From assembly GCA_035535995.1 (NCBI GenBank), contig DATLOZ010000008.1:1-64000 (forward strand): a DNA stretch of 64,000 nucleotides, read 5' to 3'. Shown here piece by piece: positions 48,856 through 57,157 of the stretch (position 1 is its first letter; every line of letters begins with the position of its first letter). The notes beneath the pieces are model-generated. The model was not told the origin of the DNA, did no database searches, and saw nothing but the letters and a program-made list of their open reading frames with translations. Source of the stretch: JANYCO01 sp035535995. Its GTDB lineage: Bacteria > Bacteroidota > Bacteroidia > Cytophagales > Cytophagaceae. Made by a program: the position numbers and the translations under genes.

Positions 48856-51546
48856 ATGAAAATTGGAATATTTTTCGGAGGTCAATCCAGAGAAAGAGAA
48901 ATCTCCTTTGCAGGTGGCCGCACCGTATACGACAACCTGAATAAGAATCTCTTCGAAGCCGTACCGGTTTTTGTAGATAGCACAGGAAACTTCATCTTGC
49001 TCAACTGGCAATACATTTACAAAGGCACCATCCGCGATTTCTATCCTCCGCATCAATTCACGCCTCCTTCTCCAAACGGCTTCCAGGTATACATGGAATC
49101 GCTTGGCAAATTGAATCCTTCCGAGCTGGCGCGTATTATCAATGCGGTAGGTACTCGAATCGAACCTAGAAATTTTCACGAGCATTTTGACTTTGCTTTT
49201 CTTGCGTTGCATGGCCCTTACGGGGAAGACGGCAATATTCAAGGCATTCTTGAATGGTACAATATTCCATATTCCGGTTCCGGCATTCTCCCCTCTGCAA
49301 TCGGGATCAGCAAAGCGGTACAACAAAGCCTGCTGAAAAACGCAGGATTCAAAAGACCTAAAAATTATACCCTGACAAAAAAAGAATGGTTCTCTAATTC
49401 CGATAAGGAAAAATTATTGAACCATTACAAAAATGATCTTGGTTTTCCTTTCGTAGTGAAAGCGCCGAACCAAGGATCTTCCATCGGCATCAGCATTATT
49501 CAGGATACTGATCTTAAAAATTTTATTTACGCAGTAAACAGAGCATTCTTCCTACAGCAGATCGAAAAATCTGATTGGGAGCCAATGACGCACGAAGAGA
49601 AAGTACAATACCTGCGCACGCTTACCGATATCCGCGACGGCATCGGCATGCCGGTGATGGCCAATGACCGCCAGATCAATCATCCGGAAGAATTGCTCAA
49701 TTATATCAACGAACAATTCAATCATAGCGAGATGACCGTTTATTTGGAAAGTCTCGACAACGAAGAAGAGATCCTGATCGAATCTTTTATCAAAGGAAAA
49801 GAATTTTCCTGCATTGTGATCCAGGATGAAAAAGGAAACCCGATCGCGCTGCCTCCTACGGAGATTGTGAAAGGAAATAATTTCTTCGACTACCGCTCGA
49901 AATACCTGCCAGGCATGTCGCGCAAAGTAACACCGATCGATCTTCCGATCGAGCAGATCGAAAGGATCCGCACCGAATGTGAGAAACTTTACAAAGAACT
50001 AAACTTCAACGTATATGCCCGTCTCGACGGCTTTATCACGCCAGGCTGGGATATTTTCCTGAACGATCCGAACACTACTTCAGGAATGCTTCCTTCTTCC
50101 TTCTTTTTCCACCAGGCAGCAGAGATCGGCATGAACCCATCGCAGTTCCTGACTTACATCATCCGCACTTCGCTGGCAGAAAGAATTCGCACAGGAAAGA
50201 AAACCTATCATATTAAAAAGCTTTTATACGATCTTGACTCCAATCTTGATCGCCTGAACTCTTCGATCACAGAGCGAATCAAAGTAGCGGTGATCATGGG
50301 AGGATTTTCTTCCGAAAGACATATCTCGGTAGAAAGCGGAAGAAATATTTATGAAAAACTTGCGTCCAGCACCAAGTACGAGCCGGTCCCTGTATTCCTT
50401 ACAGGTAGCGAGGAGAACCACGAGCTGTATATCATCCCCGTAAACGTGATGCTGAAAGACAATGCGGACGATATCAAGGAAAAAGTTTCGCATAAAGAAG
50501 ATAAACATCCGGTGATCAAACAGATCATCAAGGAAACCAAAAACATTACAGAGAAATACGTTCAGAATTATATTTCCGAATCAAAAGCGATCTCTTATCA
50601 GGAACTTGCCGAACTCGTAGACGTAGCATTCATTGCGCTACACGGAAGACCTGGGGAAGACGGATCGGTACAGAATGAGTTGGAGAAATATCATGTTCCA
50701 TACAACGGCTCTGGTATTGAAAGTTCTAAAACTACGATCAATAAATTTGAGACCAACCGTATCCTTCGTGAAAATCATATTCCGGTGGCCAATTCCATGC
50801 TGGTCTATAAACAGGAATGGGAAAATTTTTACATGGATCTGATGGAAAAGATAGAACATCAGTTCGTATATCCATTCATAGCCAAACCTTCCGACGATGG
50901 CTGTAGTTCGGCAGTGAAGAAGATCAACAACCGTGAAGAATTGGTAGCTTATGCCAAAATGATGTTTGGCTGGGACGGCATCCATGATTCGGAAAGCTCG
51001 AGAATTTTGAAATTAAAATTCAACGAAGAATTTCCGCAGAAAAATTATTTCATGATCGAAGACATCATCCGCCGCGATGGAGGAAAACATTTCCTTGAGA
51101 TCACCGGAGGATTGATGACACGCTACGACGAACAAGGCAATATCCAATACGAAGTATTCGAACCTTCTGAAACCCTTGCTTCCGGCGAGGTATTGTCACT
51201 GGAAGAAAAATTCCTTGCAGGCGAAGGACAAAATATTACACCTGCACGCTTTGCAGGTGATGCAGGAACCTACCATTATATTTCCGAACAGGTAAAAAAC
51301 ACCTTACGCAACACCGCAAAGATCCTGAATGTGCAAGGATACGCGAGGATCGATGCGTTTGTAAGAATTTATGACAACAATACCGCAGAGACCGTCATCA
51401 TCGAAATCAATTCGCTACCAGGTATGACGCCTGCTACTTGTATCTTCCACCAAACGGCACTCAATGGATACAAGCCATACGATTTCATTGATAATATTCT
51501 TACTTTTGGAATAGAAAGACAGGAAAAAACAGAGGCAGAGAATTAA
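48856..51546 (+). CDS. Double-length D-Ala-D-Ala ligase (two ATP-grasp units fused)
   Basis: Protein of 896 residues, twice the usual 300-350, made of two Ddl-like units. Unit 1 (about 1-460): GIFFGGQSREREISFAGG, FLALHGPYGEDGNIQG, PYSGSGILPSAIGISK, VVKAPNQGSSIGISI, NFFDYRSKYLPGM, YARLDGF. Its metal segment is FLNDPNTTSGM rather than LEVNTLPGM. Unit 2 (about 475-896): AVIMGGFSSERHISVESG, FIALHGRPGEDGSVQNELE, PYNGSGIESSKTTINK, YARIDAF and the standard IIEINSLPGMT, but a changed ATP loop (KPSDDGCSSAVKK). It would make D-Ala-D-Ala for MurF. A PASTA-protein gene follows 67 bases later. Confidence 0.88.
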   Translation: MKIGIFFGGQSREREISFAGGRTVYDNLNKNLFEAVPVFVDSTGNFILLNWQYIYKGTIRDFYPPHQFTPPSPNGFQVYMESLGKLNPSELARIINAVGTRIEPRNFHEHFDFAFLALHGPYGEDGNIQGILEWYNIPYSGSGILPSAIGISKAVQQSLLKNAGFKRPKNYTLTKKEWFSNSDKEKLLNHYKNDLGFPFVVKAPNQGSSIGISIIQDTDLKNFIYAVNRAFFLQQIEKSDWEPMTHEEKVQYLRTLTDIRDGIGMPVMANDRQINHPEELLNYINEQFNHSEMTVYLESLDNEEEILIESFIKGKEFSCIVIQDEKGNPIALPPTEIVKGNNFFDYRSKYLPGMSRKVTPIDLPIEQIERIRTECEKLYKELNFNVYARLDGFITPGWDIFLNDPNTTSGMLPSSFFFHQAAEIGMNPSQFLTYIIRTSLAERIRTGKKTYHIKKLLYDLDSNLDRLNSSITERIKVAVIMGGFSSERHISVESGRNIYEKLASSTKYEPVPVFLTGSEENHELYIIPVNVMLKDNADDIKEKVSHKEDKHPVIKQIIKETKNITEKYVQNYISESKAISYQELAELVDVAFIALHGRPGEDGSVQNELEKYHVPYNGSGIESSKTTINKFETNRILRENHIPVANSMLVYKQEWENFYMDLMEKIEHQFVYPFIAKPSDDGCSSAVKKINNREELVAYAKMMFGWDGIHDSESSRILKLKFNEEFPQKNYFMIEDIIRRDGGKHFLEITGGLMTRYDEQGNIQYEVFEPSETLASGEVLSLEEKFLAGEGQNITPARFAGDAGTYHYISEQVKNTLRNTAKILNVQGYARIDAFVRIYDNNTAETVIIEINSLPGMTPATCIFHQTALNGYKPYDFIDNILTFGIERQEKTEAEN

Positions 51547-51613
51547 TCGTTTTTAAATCAGTTTTGAAAACCGAAACGTTATTACTCAAAACATTCAGAA
51601 CTATTAAGTAAAT

Positions 51614-52366
51614 ATGTTGAAAGCAACTAATAAAAAAGACATCTTCATTCATTTAGGAATCATTGCCGGTATCAGCATCGTATTGGTCCTTCTATTTTTC
51701 TATATATACCTTCCGATCACTACCAATCACGGAGAAACTATTAAAGTACCCGATCTGAAAGGAAAAACATTGGAACAAGCCGATGATCTGCTCAGCAATT
51801 CACATTTGCGTTACCAGGTGAACGACTCCAGCTATGTAGCCGGAGCAGTACCGTTTTCCGTACTTTCGCAACATCCTCTTCCCGGTTCGGAAGTAAAGGC
51901 CAACCGTAAGATCTACGTAACCGTAACGGCTAAAAATCCTCCGATGGTGCCAATGCCTGAGCTGAAAGACAAATCGCTCAAAGCTGCAGAAATGGAGCTA
52001 AAAAGCCGCGACCTCGTGCTGGCTTCCACACGCCCGGTGCCTAGTCCTTTTGCCAACCTGGTGATCAAACAATATGTAAAAGGGGAAGAAATTGCAGCAG
52101 GAACCCATATTCCAAAAGGAACTTCTGTAACCCTCGATATTGGAAACGGCGCCATGACCTCTGAAATCGAGCTGCCAAACGTGATAGGCATGAATATTGA
52201 CGATGCAAAAGCATTGCTGACCGAACAAGGATTGCTGATCGGGCTTGAAAAAAGAGAACAAGTAAGCGGAAAGGATAAAGATCAAGTGATCAAGCAAAAA
52301 CCTGAATACAAATTAGGCGCTAAGATCCATATGGGCGAAAGCGTAGATTTGTGGTATGCCGAATAA
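51614..52366 (+). CDS. Membrane protein with three PASTA domains
   Basis: Protein of 250 residues. One N-terminal membrane helix (about residues 11-33, FIHLGIIAGISIVLVLLFFY) and three periplasmic PASTA domains: VPDLKGKTLEQADDLLSNSH, MPELKDKSLKAAEMELKSRD and LPNVIGMNIDDAKALLTEQG. PASTA domains bind peptidoglycan or lipid II fragments. There is no kinase domain. A gene of this type next to ddl is, from memory, a common Bacteroidota pair. A terminator follows at 52411. Confidence 0.9.
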   Translation: MLKATNKKDIFIHLGIIAGISIVLVLLFFYIYLPITTNHGETIKVPDLKGKTLEQADDLLSNSHLRYQVNDSSYVAGAVPFSVLSQHPLPGSEVKANRKIYVTVTAKNPPMVPMPELKDKSLKAAEMELKSRDLVLASTRPVPSPFANLVIKQYVKGEEIAAGTHIPKGTSVTLDIGNGAMTSEIELPNVIGMNIDDAKALLTEQGLLIGLEKREQVSGKDKDQVIKQKPEYKLGAKIHMGESVDLWYAE

Positions 52367-52410
52367 TGAAATCACCTTTTTTTCGTTATACGTATTAAAT
52401 AGTAAAAGAT

Positions 52411-52436
52411 AGCCGGATTATTCCGGCTTCGTTTTT
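52411..52436 (+). terminator. Rho-independent terminator after the PASTA gene
   Basis: Stem AGCCGGA / TCCGGCT with a short loop, then TCGTTTTT. Confidence 0.8.
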
Positions 52437-52553
52437 AAGAACTCAGGACTGAATTTCAGACACTAAAAGCCAAATTCTAAAGAAGATCAATTTGAATTTG
52501 AAATTTGTTTTAGGTGGGTTTTGAAATTTACAGTGATAGTTAAAAATAAAAGC

Positions 52554-54737
52554 ATGATAAAAAACTACGGCCTATATTTTTTCCTTTTGATCCTAAGCAT
52601 TGCTTCCTTTTGCAGGACGGCGGAGGCTCAATTGATCCATACCGGGCTGGTAGATGATCCTTTTCGCGCTACAAACAATTCTACGAATGGTTCCAATCTA
52701 AGAATAGCAGCTACCCAAGCTTATACCGATACCTTACGCCTGCCCTTCTTTGAAGATTTTACGGATATCGTAGTTTCCATCGACTCCATCGTGATTGACA
52801 ACACTACAGATTCTATTGTGAGAATCTATGACAGTGCTTTGAATGCTTATGCAGACAGCACACTGATCGCTGTAGGGTTTACTAAGCCGCAAGGAAATTC
52901 TACTACTGCTAAGCTGGCTAGTACTCTTTGGTACATCAAAAAAATTGGCACCAATGAATTCATTCTTGATTCATCCAACAATAATGTAAACAATGTTTTA
53001 AAGATCAACGTCGATACCATTATCAAAAACGGATTCTGGAGACTCTCCGAACGGTTTTACTATTCTGCTTATCTTGACTTGCTGAAATGGATGGACGGTG
53101 GTGGTACGTATATCAATAACCGTTTTCCAAGCGAACCTGTCAGTCCCAATGTAGCTACCTTCGACGGACTCAACGCCAACGGTGATCCCTACAATACCAT
53201 CAATGTTTTTGCCAAAGGATATACCGACAACCTCACTTCGCTTCCAATTGATCTCACCCCTTATACTCCTATCGACAGCATTTACCTAAGTTTTTTCTGG
53301 CAAGAATCCAGTGTGGGCGATGCTCCGGAAACAGAAGATTTTATACAGCTGGAATTCAAAGACAGTACAGGTGTATGGAGTGTGATGCAGAAAATTAACG
53401 GGAACATTCCGTACATGAATGCTTTTAATATCTCGATGAATGCAGTCATTGATCCTGTTTATTTTCACAAAGATTTTCAATTCCGATTCCGCTCCTGGGG
53501 AAGAGAGTCAGGACCTTTTGATGTCTGGAACATCGATAACATCTATCTCAACTCCGGCAGAAGCTATAAAGACACGCTCTTCGACGATAAATCGATTGGA
53601 AATCTACCGGCCACTTTTCTGAAGAATTATAATGCAATGCCTTATAACCAATACTTCGCCAATGCTGCGACAGAGTCCGGCGATATGAATTTTACCGATA
53701 ACAATTTGGGAAGAGACCGGCTCAGCCAGGAATTCTTTTATGTAGTGGCCGACTATATAGTACATCCTGACAGTATCCTTTTCAGTCGCGATACTTCTGC
53801 TTTCCACCAACCGGATTCCATAAACGTTCCGCACAATAGCCAGCGTACTTTCTTCGATGTCTGTACACCTGATGTATCAAGCCTTAGCTCGTTTGGACAT
53901 CCGATCTACATCGAGCAGACTTTTCGGATCTCGCTGAGTGATACACTAAATATTTTGTTTGCAAATAATAATAAATTTAGCACCCGAACTATTTTCTGGG
54001 ATTACTACGCATACGATGACGGATCCCCTGAATCCAGCGTAGGATCCGATCAGCAAGGATTAAAAACTGCCAATAAATTTACGATCAATCTCTCCGATAC
54101 GCTTACCGATATTGATATCTATTTCACCAAAAGCAAAGGTCCGAACATGGCCGGACGATCTATTCTTATTTCTGTCTGGGATCAGAACAGAACGCTTGTA
54201 TACCAATCAGCTGCGCAGGTTGCCTATGGAGGATTTGTACGGTATCATCTCAACTCACCTATCGTGATTCCTGCGGGACAGGATTACTACGTAGGTTTCC
54301 AACAAAACTTCAACGATCTGCTTACAATCGGTTACGACAATAATTACGATCACTCCGACAAAGTGTATTTTAATTCGGGTGGCAGCGATTGGAATGCCTT
54401 CAATATGCAGCCCGGATATTCACAAGGAAGCATGATGATCCGTCCGGTGTTTGACAAACATGAAACATTATTTTTGTCTGCCACACCAGCAGAAGAACCG
54501 CTCAATGCATTGCTCTATCCAGTGCCGGTACAAGATGTTTTAAAGATAGAAGGCAAGATCACCAGCCTTACAGTGTATGATCTTACCGGAAGAAAAATAG
54601 CCGGCAAAACTTATGAAATTTTACAGGAAGACAAACAAATAGATTTGACCAATATTGTCAACGGCCTTTATATTGTTGAGTTAAAGCAGAACGATCGCAC
54701 AATGATCCAAAAGATTATTGTGCAGCATGGATTTTAG
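52554..54737 (+). CDS. Secreted protein with type IX secretion sorting domain
   Basis: Protein of 727 residues. Signal peptide (MIKNYGLYFFLLILSIASFC..., cut near AEAQ). A large beta-rich body follows, with PFFEDFTDI, then a LamG/MAM-like stretch (SFFWQESSVGDAPETEDFIQ, FRFRSWGRESGPFDVWNIDN). The last 75 residues form a type A T9SS C-terminal domain (LYPVPVQDVLKIEG, LTVYDLTGRKIAG, LTNIVNGLYIVELKQNDR). It is exported by type IX secretion to the surface. The body function is not recognised. The ATG at 52554 was preferred over 52521. Confidence 0.88.
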   Translation: MIKNYGLYFFLLILSIASFCRTAEAQLIHTGLVDDPFRATNNSTNGSNLRIAATQAYTDTLRLPFFEDFTDIVVSIDSIVIDNTTDSIVRIYDSALNAYADSTLIAVGFTKPQGNSTTAKLASTLWYIKKIGTNEFILDSSNNNVNNVLKINVDTIIKNGFWRLSERFYYSAYLDLLKWMDGGGTYINNRFPSEPVSPNVATFDGLNANGDPYNTINVFAKGYTDNLTSLPIDLTPYTPIDSIYLSFFWQESSVGDAPETEDFIQLEFKDSTGVWSVMQKINGNIPYMNAFNISMNAVIDPVYFHKDFQFRFRSWGRESGPFDVWNIDNIYLNSGRSYKDTLFDDKSIGNLPATFLKNYNAMPYNQYFANAATESGDMNFTDNNLGRDRLSQEFFYVVADYIVHPDSILFSRDTSAFHQPDSINVPHNSQRTFFDVCTPDVSSLSSFGHPIYIEQTFRISLSDTLNILFANNNKFSTRTIFWDYYAYDDGSPESSVGSDQQGLKTANKFTINLSDTLTDIDIYFTKSKGPNMAGRSILISVWDQNRTLVYQSAAQVAYGGFVRYHLNSPIVIPAGQDYYVGFQQNFNDLLTIGYDNNYDHSDKVYFNSGGSDWNAFNMQPGYSQGSMMIRPVFDKHETLFLSATPAEEPLNALLYPVPVQDVLKIEGKITSLTVYDLTGRKIAGKTYEILQEDKQIDLTNIVNGLYIVELKQNDRTMIQKIIVQHGF

Positions 54738-54815
54738 ACGAACGGTTATTTCGTTTAGTTTTTTTTTACTACATTTAGTTAACTACAAACAGCACAATCT
54801 TTTAACGTCTTTAAG

Positions 54816-56927
54816 GTGAAAACTGACAATACACGTACGGAAGACCTCTCGGCACTTCGTGAAGAAATAGAGAGACTAAAGGAAGAAAACGAACATTTAA
54901 AAAATTTTCATCACAATGTTTTCAGTGTTCACCTCAACAAAGAGTCTTTAAATCAATTTGATTTTCTCAACTACGCGCTCAACAATACCACTGAATCCAT
55001 TATCACCATTACTTCTAAAGGCGACATTATATATCTCAATGACACCACTTGTAAAAGACTCGGCTACAAACGATCCGAACTTTTAAATAAAAATATCTCC
55101 CTGATCGATCCTACCTTCGGGCCTGATATCTGGGCTTCTTATTGGGAAAAATTAAAAAAAGTAAAAACATTTTCCTTCTTCTCTCATCAGAAAACCAAAG
55201 ACGGTACACTGGTTCCGGTAGAGATTACTCCTACGTATCTTCAGTACAACGGCGCTGAGTATTGTATTTCATTTGCCAAGGATCTTAGCGATATCAAAGC
55301 AGCAGAAGAAATTATTTCTCAGACAGAAATGATGCTGAGTACGGTGCTTGTCAACAGTTCCGAATCCATTGCCCTGAGCGCTGTAGAAGGTATAGATGAA
55401 TATCGCCTTCTTTATACCAATGCCACTAATCTCAAGCATATCAATGATCAGTGCAATACAAATTTTACAGAGCGCGACCTGGTAGGAAGAATGCACGACG
55501 ATCTTTTTCTCAACGTATACAATTGCTCGCAGGAAGAACTTAATTTTGACAATCAAAAAAAGCGGGAAGCAATCCAATCGGGCAACCGAATCTTTTATGA
55601 AGAGCGCTTTCGCTCCGGCGAAGAAATTTTACACCTGGAATCCTGCGTTACTCCTATTTTTAACGAAAAAAATATCTGTACACACGTACTCTGGAGCGCG
55701 CGCGATATCACGGAGCGCAAGAAAGCAGAAGAAGAAAAACTTATCCTCCTAAACGAAACGCTGACGCTCAACGAAGAGCTCAAAGCCAACGAAGAAGAGC
55801 TTCGTCAGATACTGGATTCTACCATTGAGCTGAATGCACACAGCGAACAAAACGAATTAAAACTAAGAGCAATCTTCGACAGTACACAAAGTATCAATTA
55901 CTTGCTCGACCGCGCAGGTAATATTTTGTGGTTCAACAAGCCTGCCAACGAAAACAGTATGCGCCGCTTCAACCGCGGAATTGAGCTGAATAAATCGATC
56001 AAAAATTATATGGATGCTTACCTCCATGAAAAATTTGACGTCTTGTTTACACAAGCTATGCGGGGAGAAACGGTGTTTAACGAATTAAAGCTGAACAGTA
56101 GCGGCGGCAAAAGAACATGGATCCAGACCACTATGATGCCTGTGTATAAAGACCAGACAGAATTGATCGGGATCTCGATGAACGTAACCGATATTTCCGA
56201 ACGAAAAAAACGCGAGGAAGAATTAAAGCAGATCAACAAAGAACTGATCTATCAAAACGAACAGCTCAATCAATATTCCTACATTGTTTCGCACAACCTG
56301 CGTGGCCCGATCGCTACGATCCTAGGGATCACCAATGTATTCGAATCCAAGCAAACCACACCTGAGCTAAAAGACGCGCTGATCAAGCATATTCAGAAGT
56401 CTACTTATCATCTTGATACGATCATACGAGACTTGAATTTTATTCTTTCCAATACAAAAGAAACCGATCATACGCGCACCACAGTAGAGCTTGAAACAGA
56501 GCTTTCCGTCATCCAGGATTTGTATAAACTCCAGATTGAAAAAGCCGAAGCAGAAATAGATTTCAATTTTTCAAAAGCGCCCACCATCTTTGCCATCAAG
56601 AGCTTTATTCATAGCATTCTTTCCAATCTTATTTCAAATTCTCTAAAATATAAAAAGCCTAACGTGCGTGTACTGATCTCAATCCGTTCCGAACGGAAAA
56701 AAAATATTGTAGTGATCACTTACGTAGACAACGGCCTTGGTATTGACATGGAGCAACATCGCGACAAAATTTTTGGATTTTACAAACGCTTCCACACCCA
56801 CGTAGAAGGCAAAGGCATGGGCCTCCACCTGATCAAAACACAAGTGGAAATGATGGGCGGAAGAATCGAGATCGCCAGTGAAGTTAATAAGGGTACGGCT
56901 TTTACGATTACGTTGAAGCATCAATAA
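54816..56927 (+). CDS. Cytoplasmic PAS-domain sensor histidine kinase
   Basis: Protein of 703 residues starting at GTG (54816). A short coiled coil (residues about 8-35), then PAS1 (about 50-155, ALNNTTESIITITSKGDIIY), PAS2 (about 165-305), a linker coiled coil (EEEKLILLNETLTLNEELKA), PAS3 (about 345-470), then the kinase core. His493 lies in YIVSHNLRGPIATILGI; N-box ISNSLKYKKPNV, G1 YVDNGLGID, G2 GKGMGLHLIK. No membrane helix, so it senses an internal signal. No response regulator lies next to it. Confidence 0.9.
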   Translation: MKTDNTRTEDLSALREEIERLKEENEHLKNFHHNVFSVHLNKESLNQFDFLNYALNNTTESIITITSKGDIIYLNDTTCKRLGYKRSELLNKNISLIDPTFGPDIWASYWEKLKKVKTFSFFSHQKTKDGTLVPVEITPTYLQYNGAEYCISFAKDLSDIKAAEEIISQTEMMLSTVLVNSSESIALSAVEGIDEYRLLYTNATNLKHINDQCNTNFTERDLVGRMHDDLFLNVYNCSQEELNFDNQKKREAIQSGNRIFYEERFRSGEEILHLESCVTPIFNEKNICTHVLWSARDITERKKAEEEKLILLNETLTLNEELKANEEELRQILDSTIELNAHSEQNELKLRAIFDSTQSINYLLDRAGNILWFNKPANENSMRRFNRGIELNKSIKNYMDAYLHEKFDVLFTQAMRGETVFNELKLNSSGGKRTWIQTTMMPVYKDQTELIGISMNVTDISERKKREEELKQINKELIYQNEQLNQYSYIVSHNLRGPIATILGITNVFESKQTTPELKDALIKHIQKSTYHLDTIIRDLNFILSNTKETDHTRTTVELETELSVIQDLYKLQIEKAEAEIDFNFSKAPTIFAIKSFIHSILSNLISNSLKYKKPNVRVLISIRSERKKNIVVITYVDNGLGIDMEQHRDKIFGFYKRFHTHVEGKGMGLHLIKTQVEMMGGRIEIASEVNKGTAFTITLKHQ

Positions 56928-56935
56928 TTGAAACC

Positions 56936-57095
56936 GTCATTGCGAGGAGTCCCGACGATAGTCGGGCGACGAAGCAATCTGTTTGTTATGCACCCTCATC
57001 AATTTGAAACCATCCGTAAAAATCAACGGGCTCAGGCTTCGTAGCTAACGGATTGCTTCGTCAGTCGGCCTTACGGCCTCTTTCCTCGCAATGAC
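56936..57095. repeat. Family E element, copy E2
   Basis: Same terminal inverted repeats (GTCATTGCGAGGA / TCCTCGCAATGAC) and internal hairpins as copy E1 in the murC-murG gap, with a different middle. It begins nine bases after the histidine kinase stop. Confidence 0.9.
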
Positions 57096-57110
57096 GATTG
57101 TATTAGGATA

Positions 57111-57141
57111 CTGGTGCCACCACTCAAAGTGGTGGCACCAG
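57111..57141. terminator. Perfect 14-base hairpin between convergent genes
   Basis: CTGGTGCCACCACT / AGTGGTGGCACCAG around CAA. A moderately T-rich stretch (ATAACTTTTTA) follows on the plus strand. It is placed between the histidine kinase and TonB receptor genes, which converge. Confidence 0.65.
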
Positions 57142-57157
57142 TCATAACTTTTTACTA

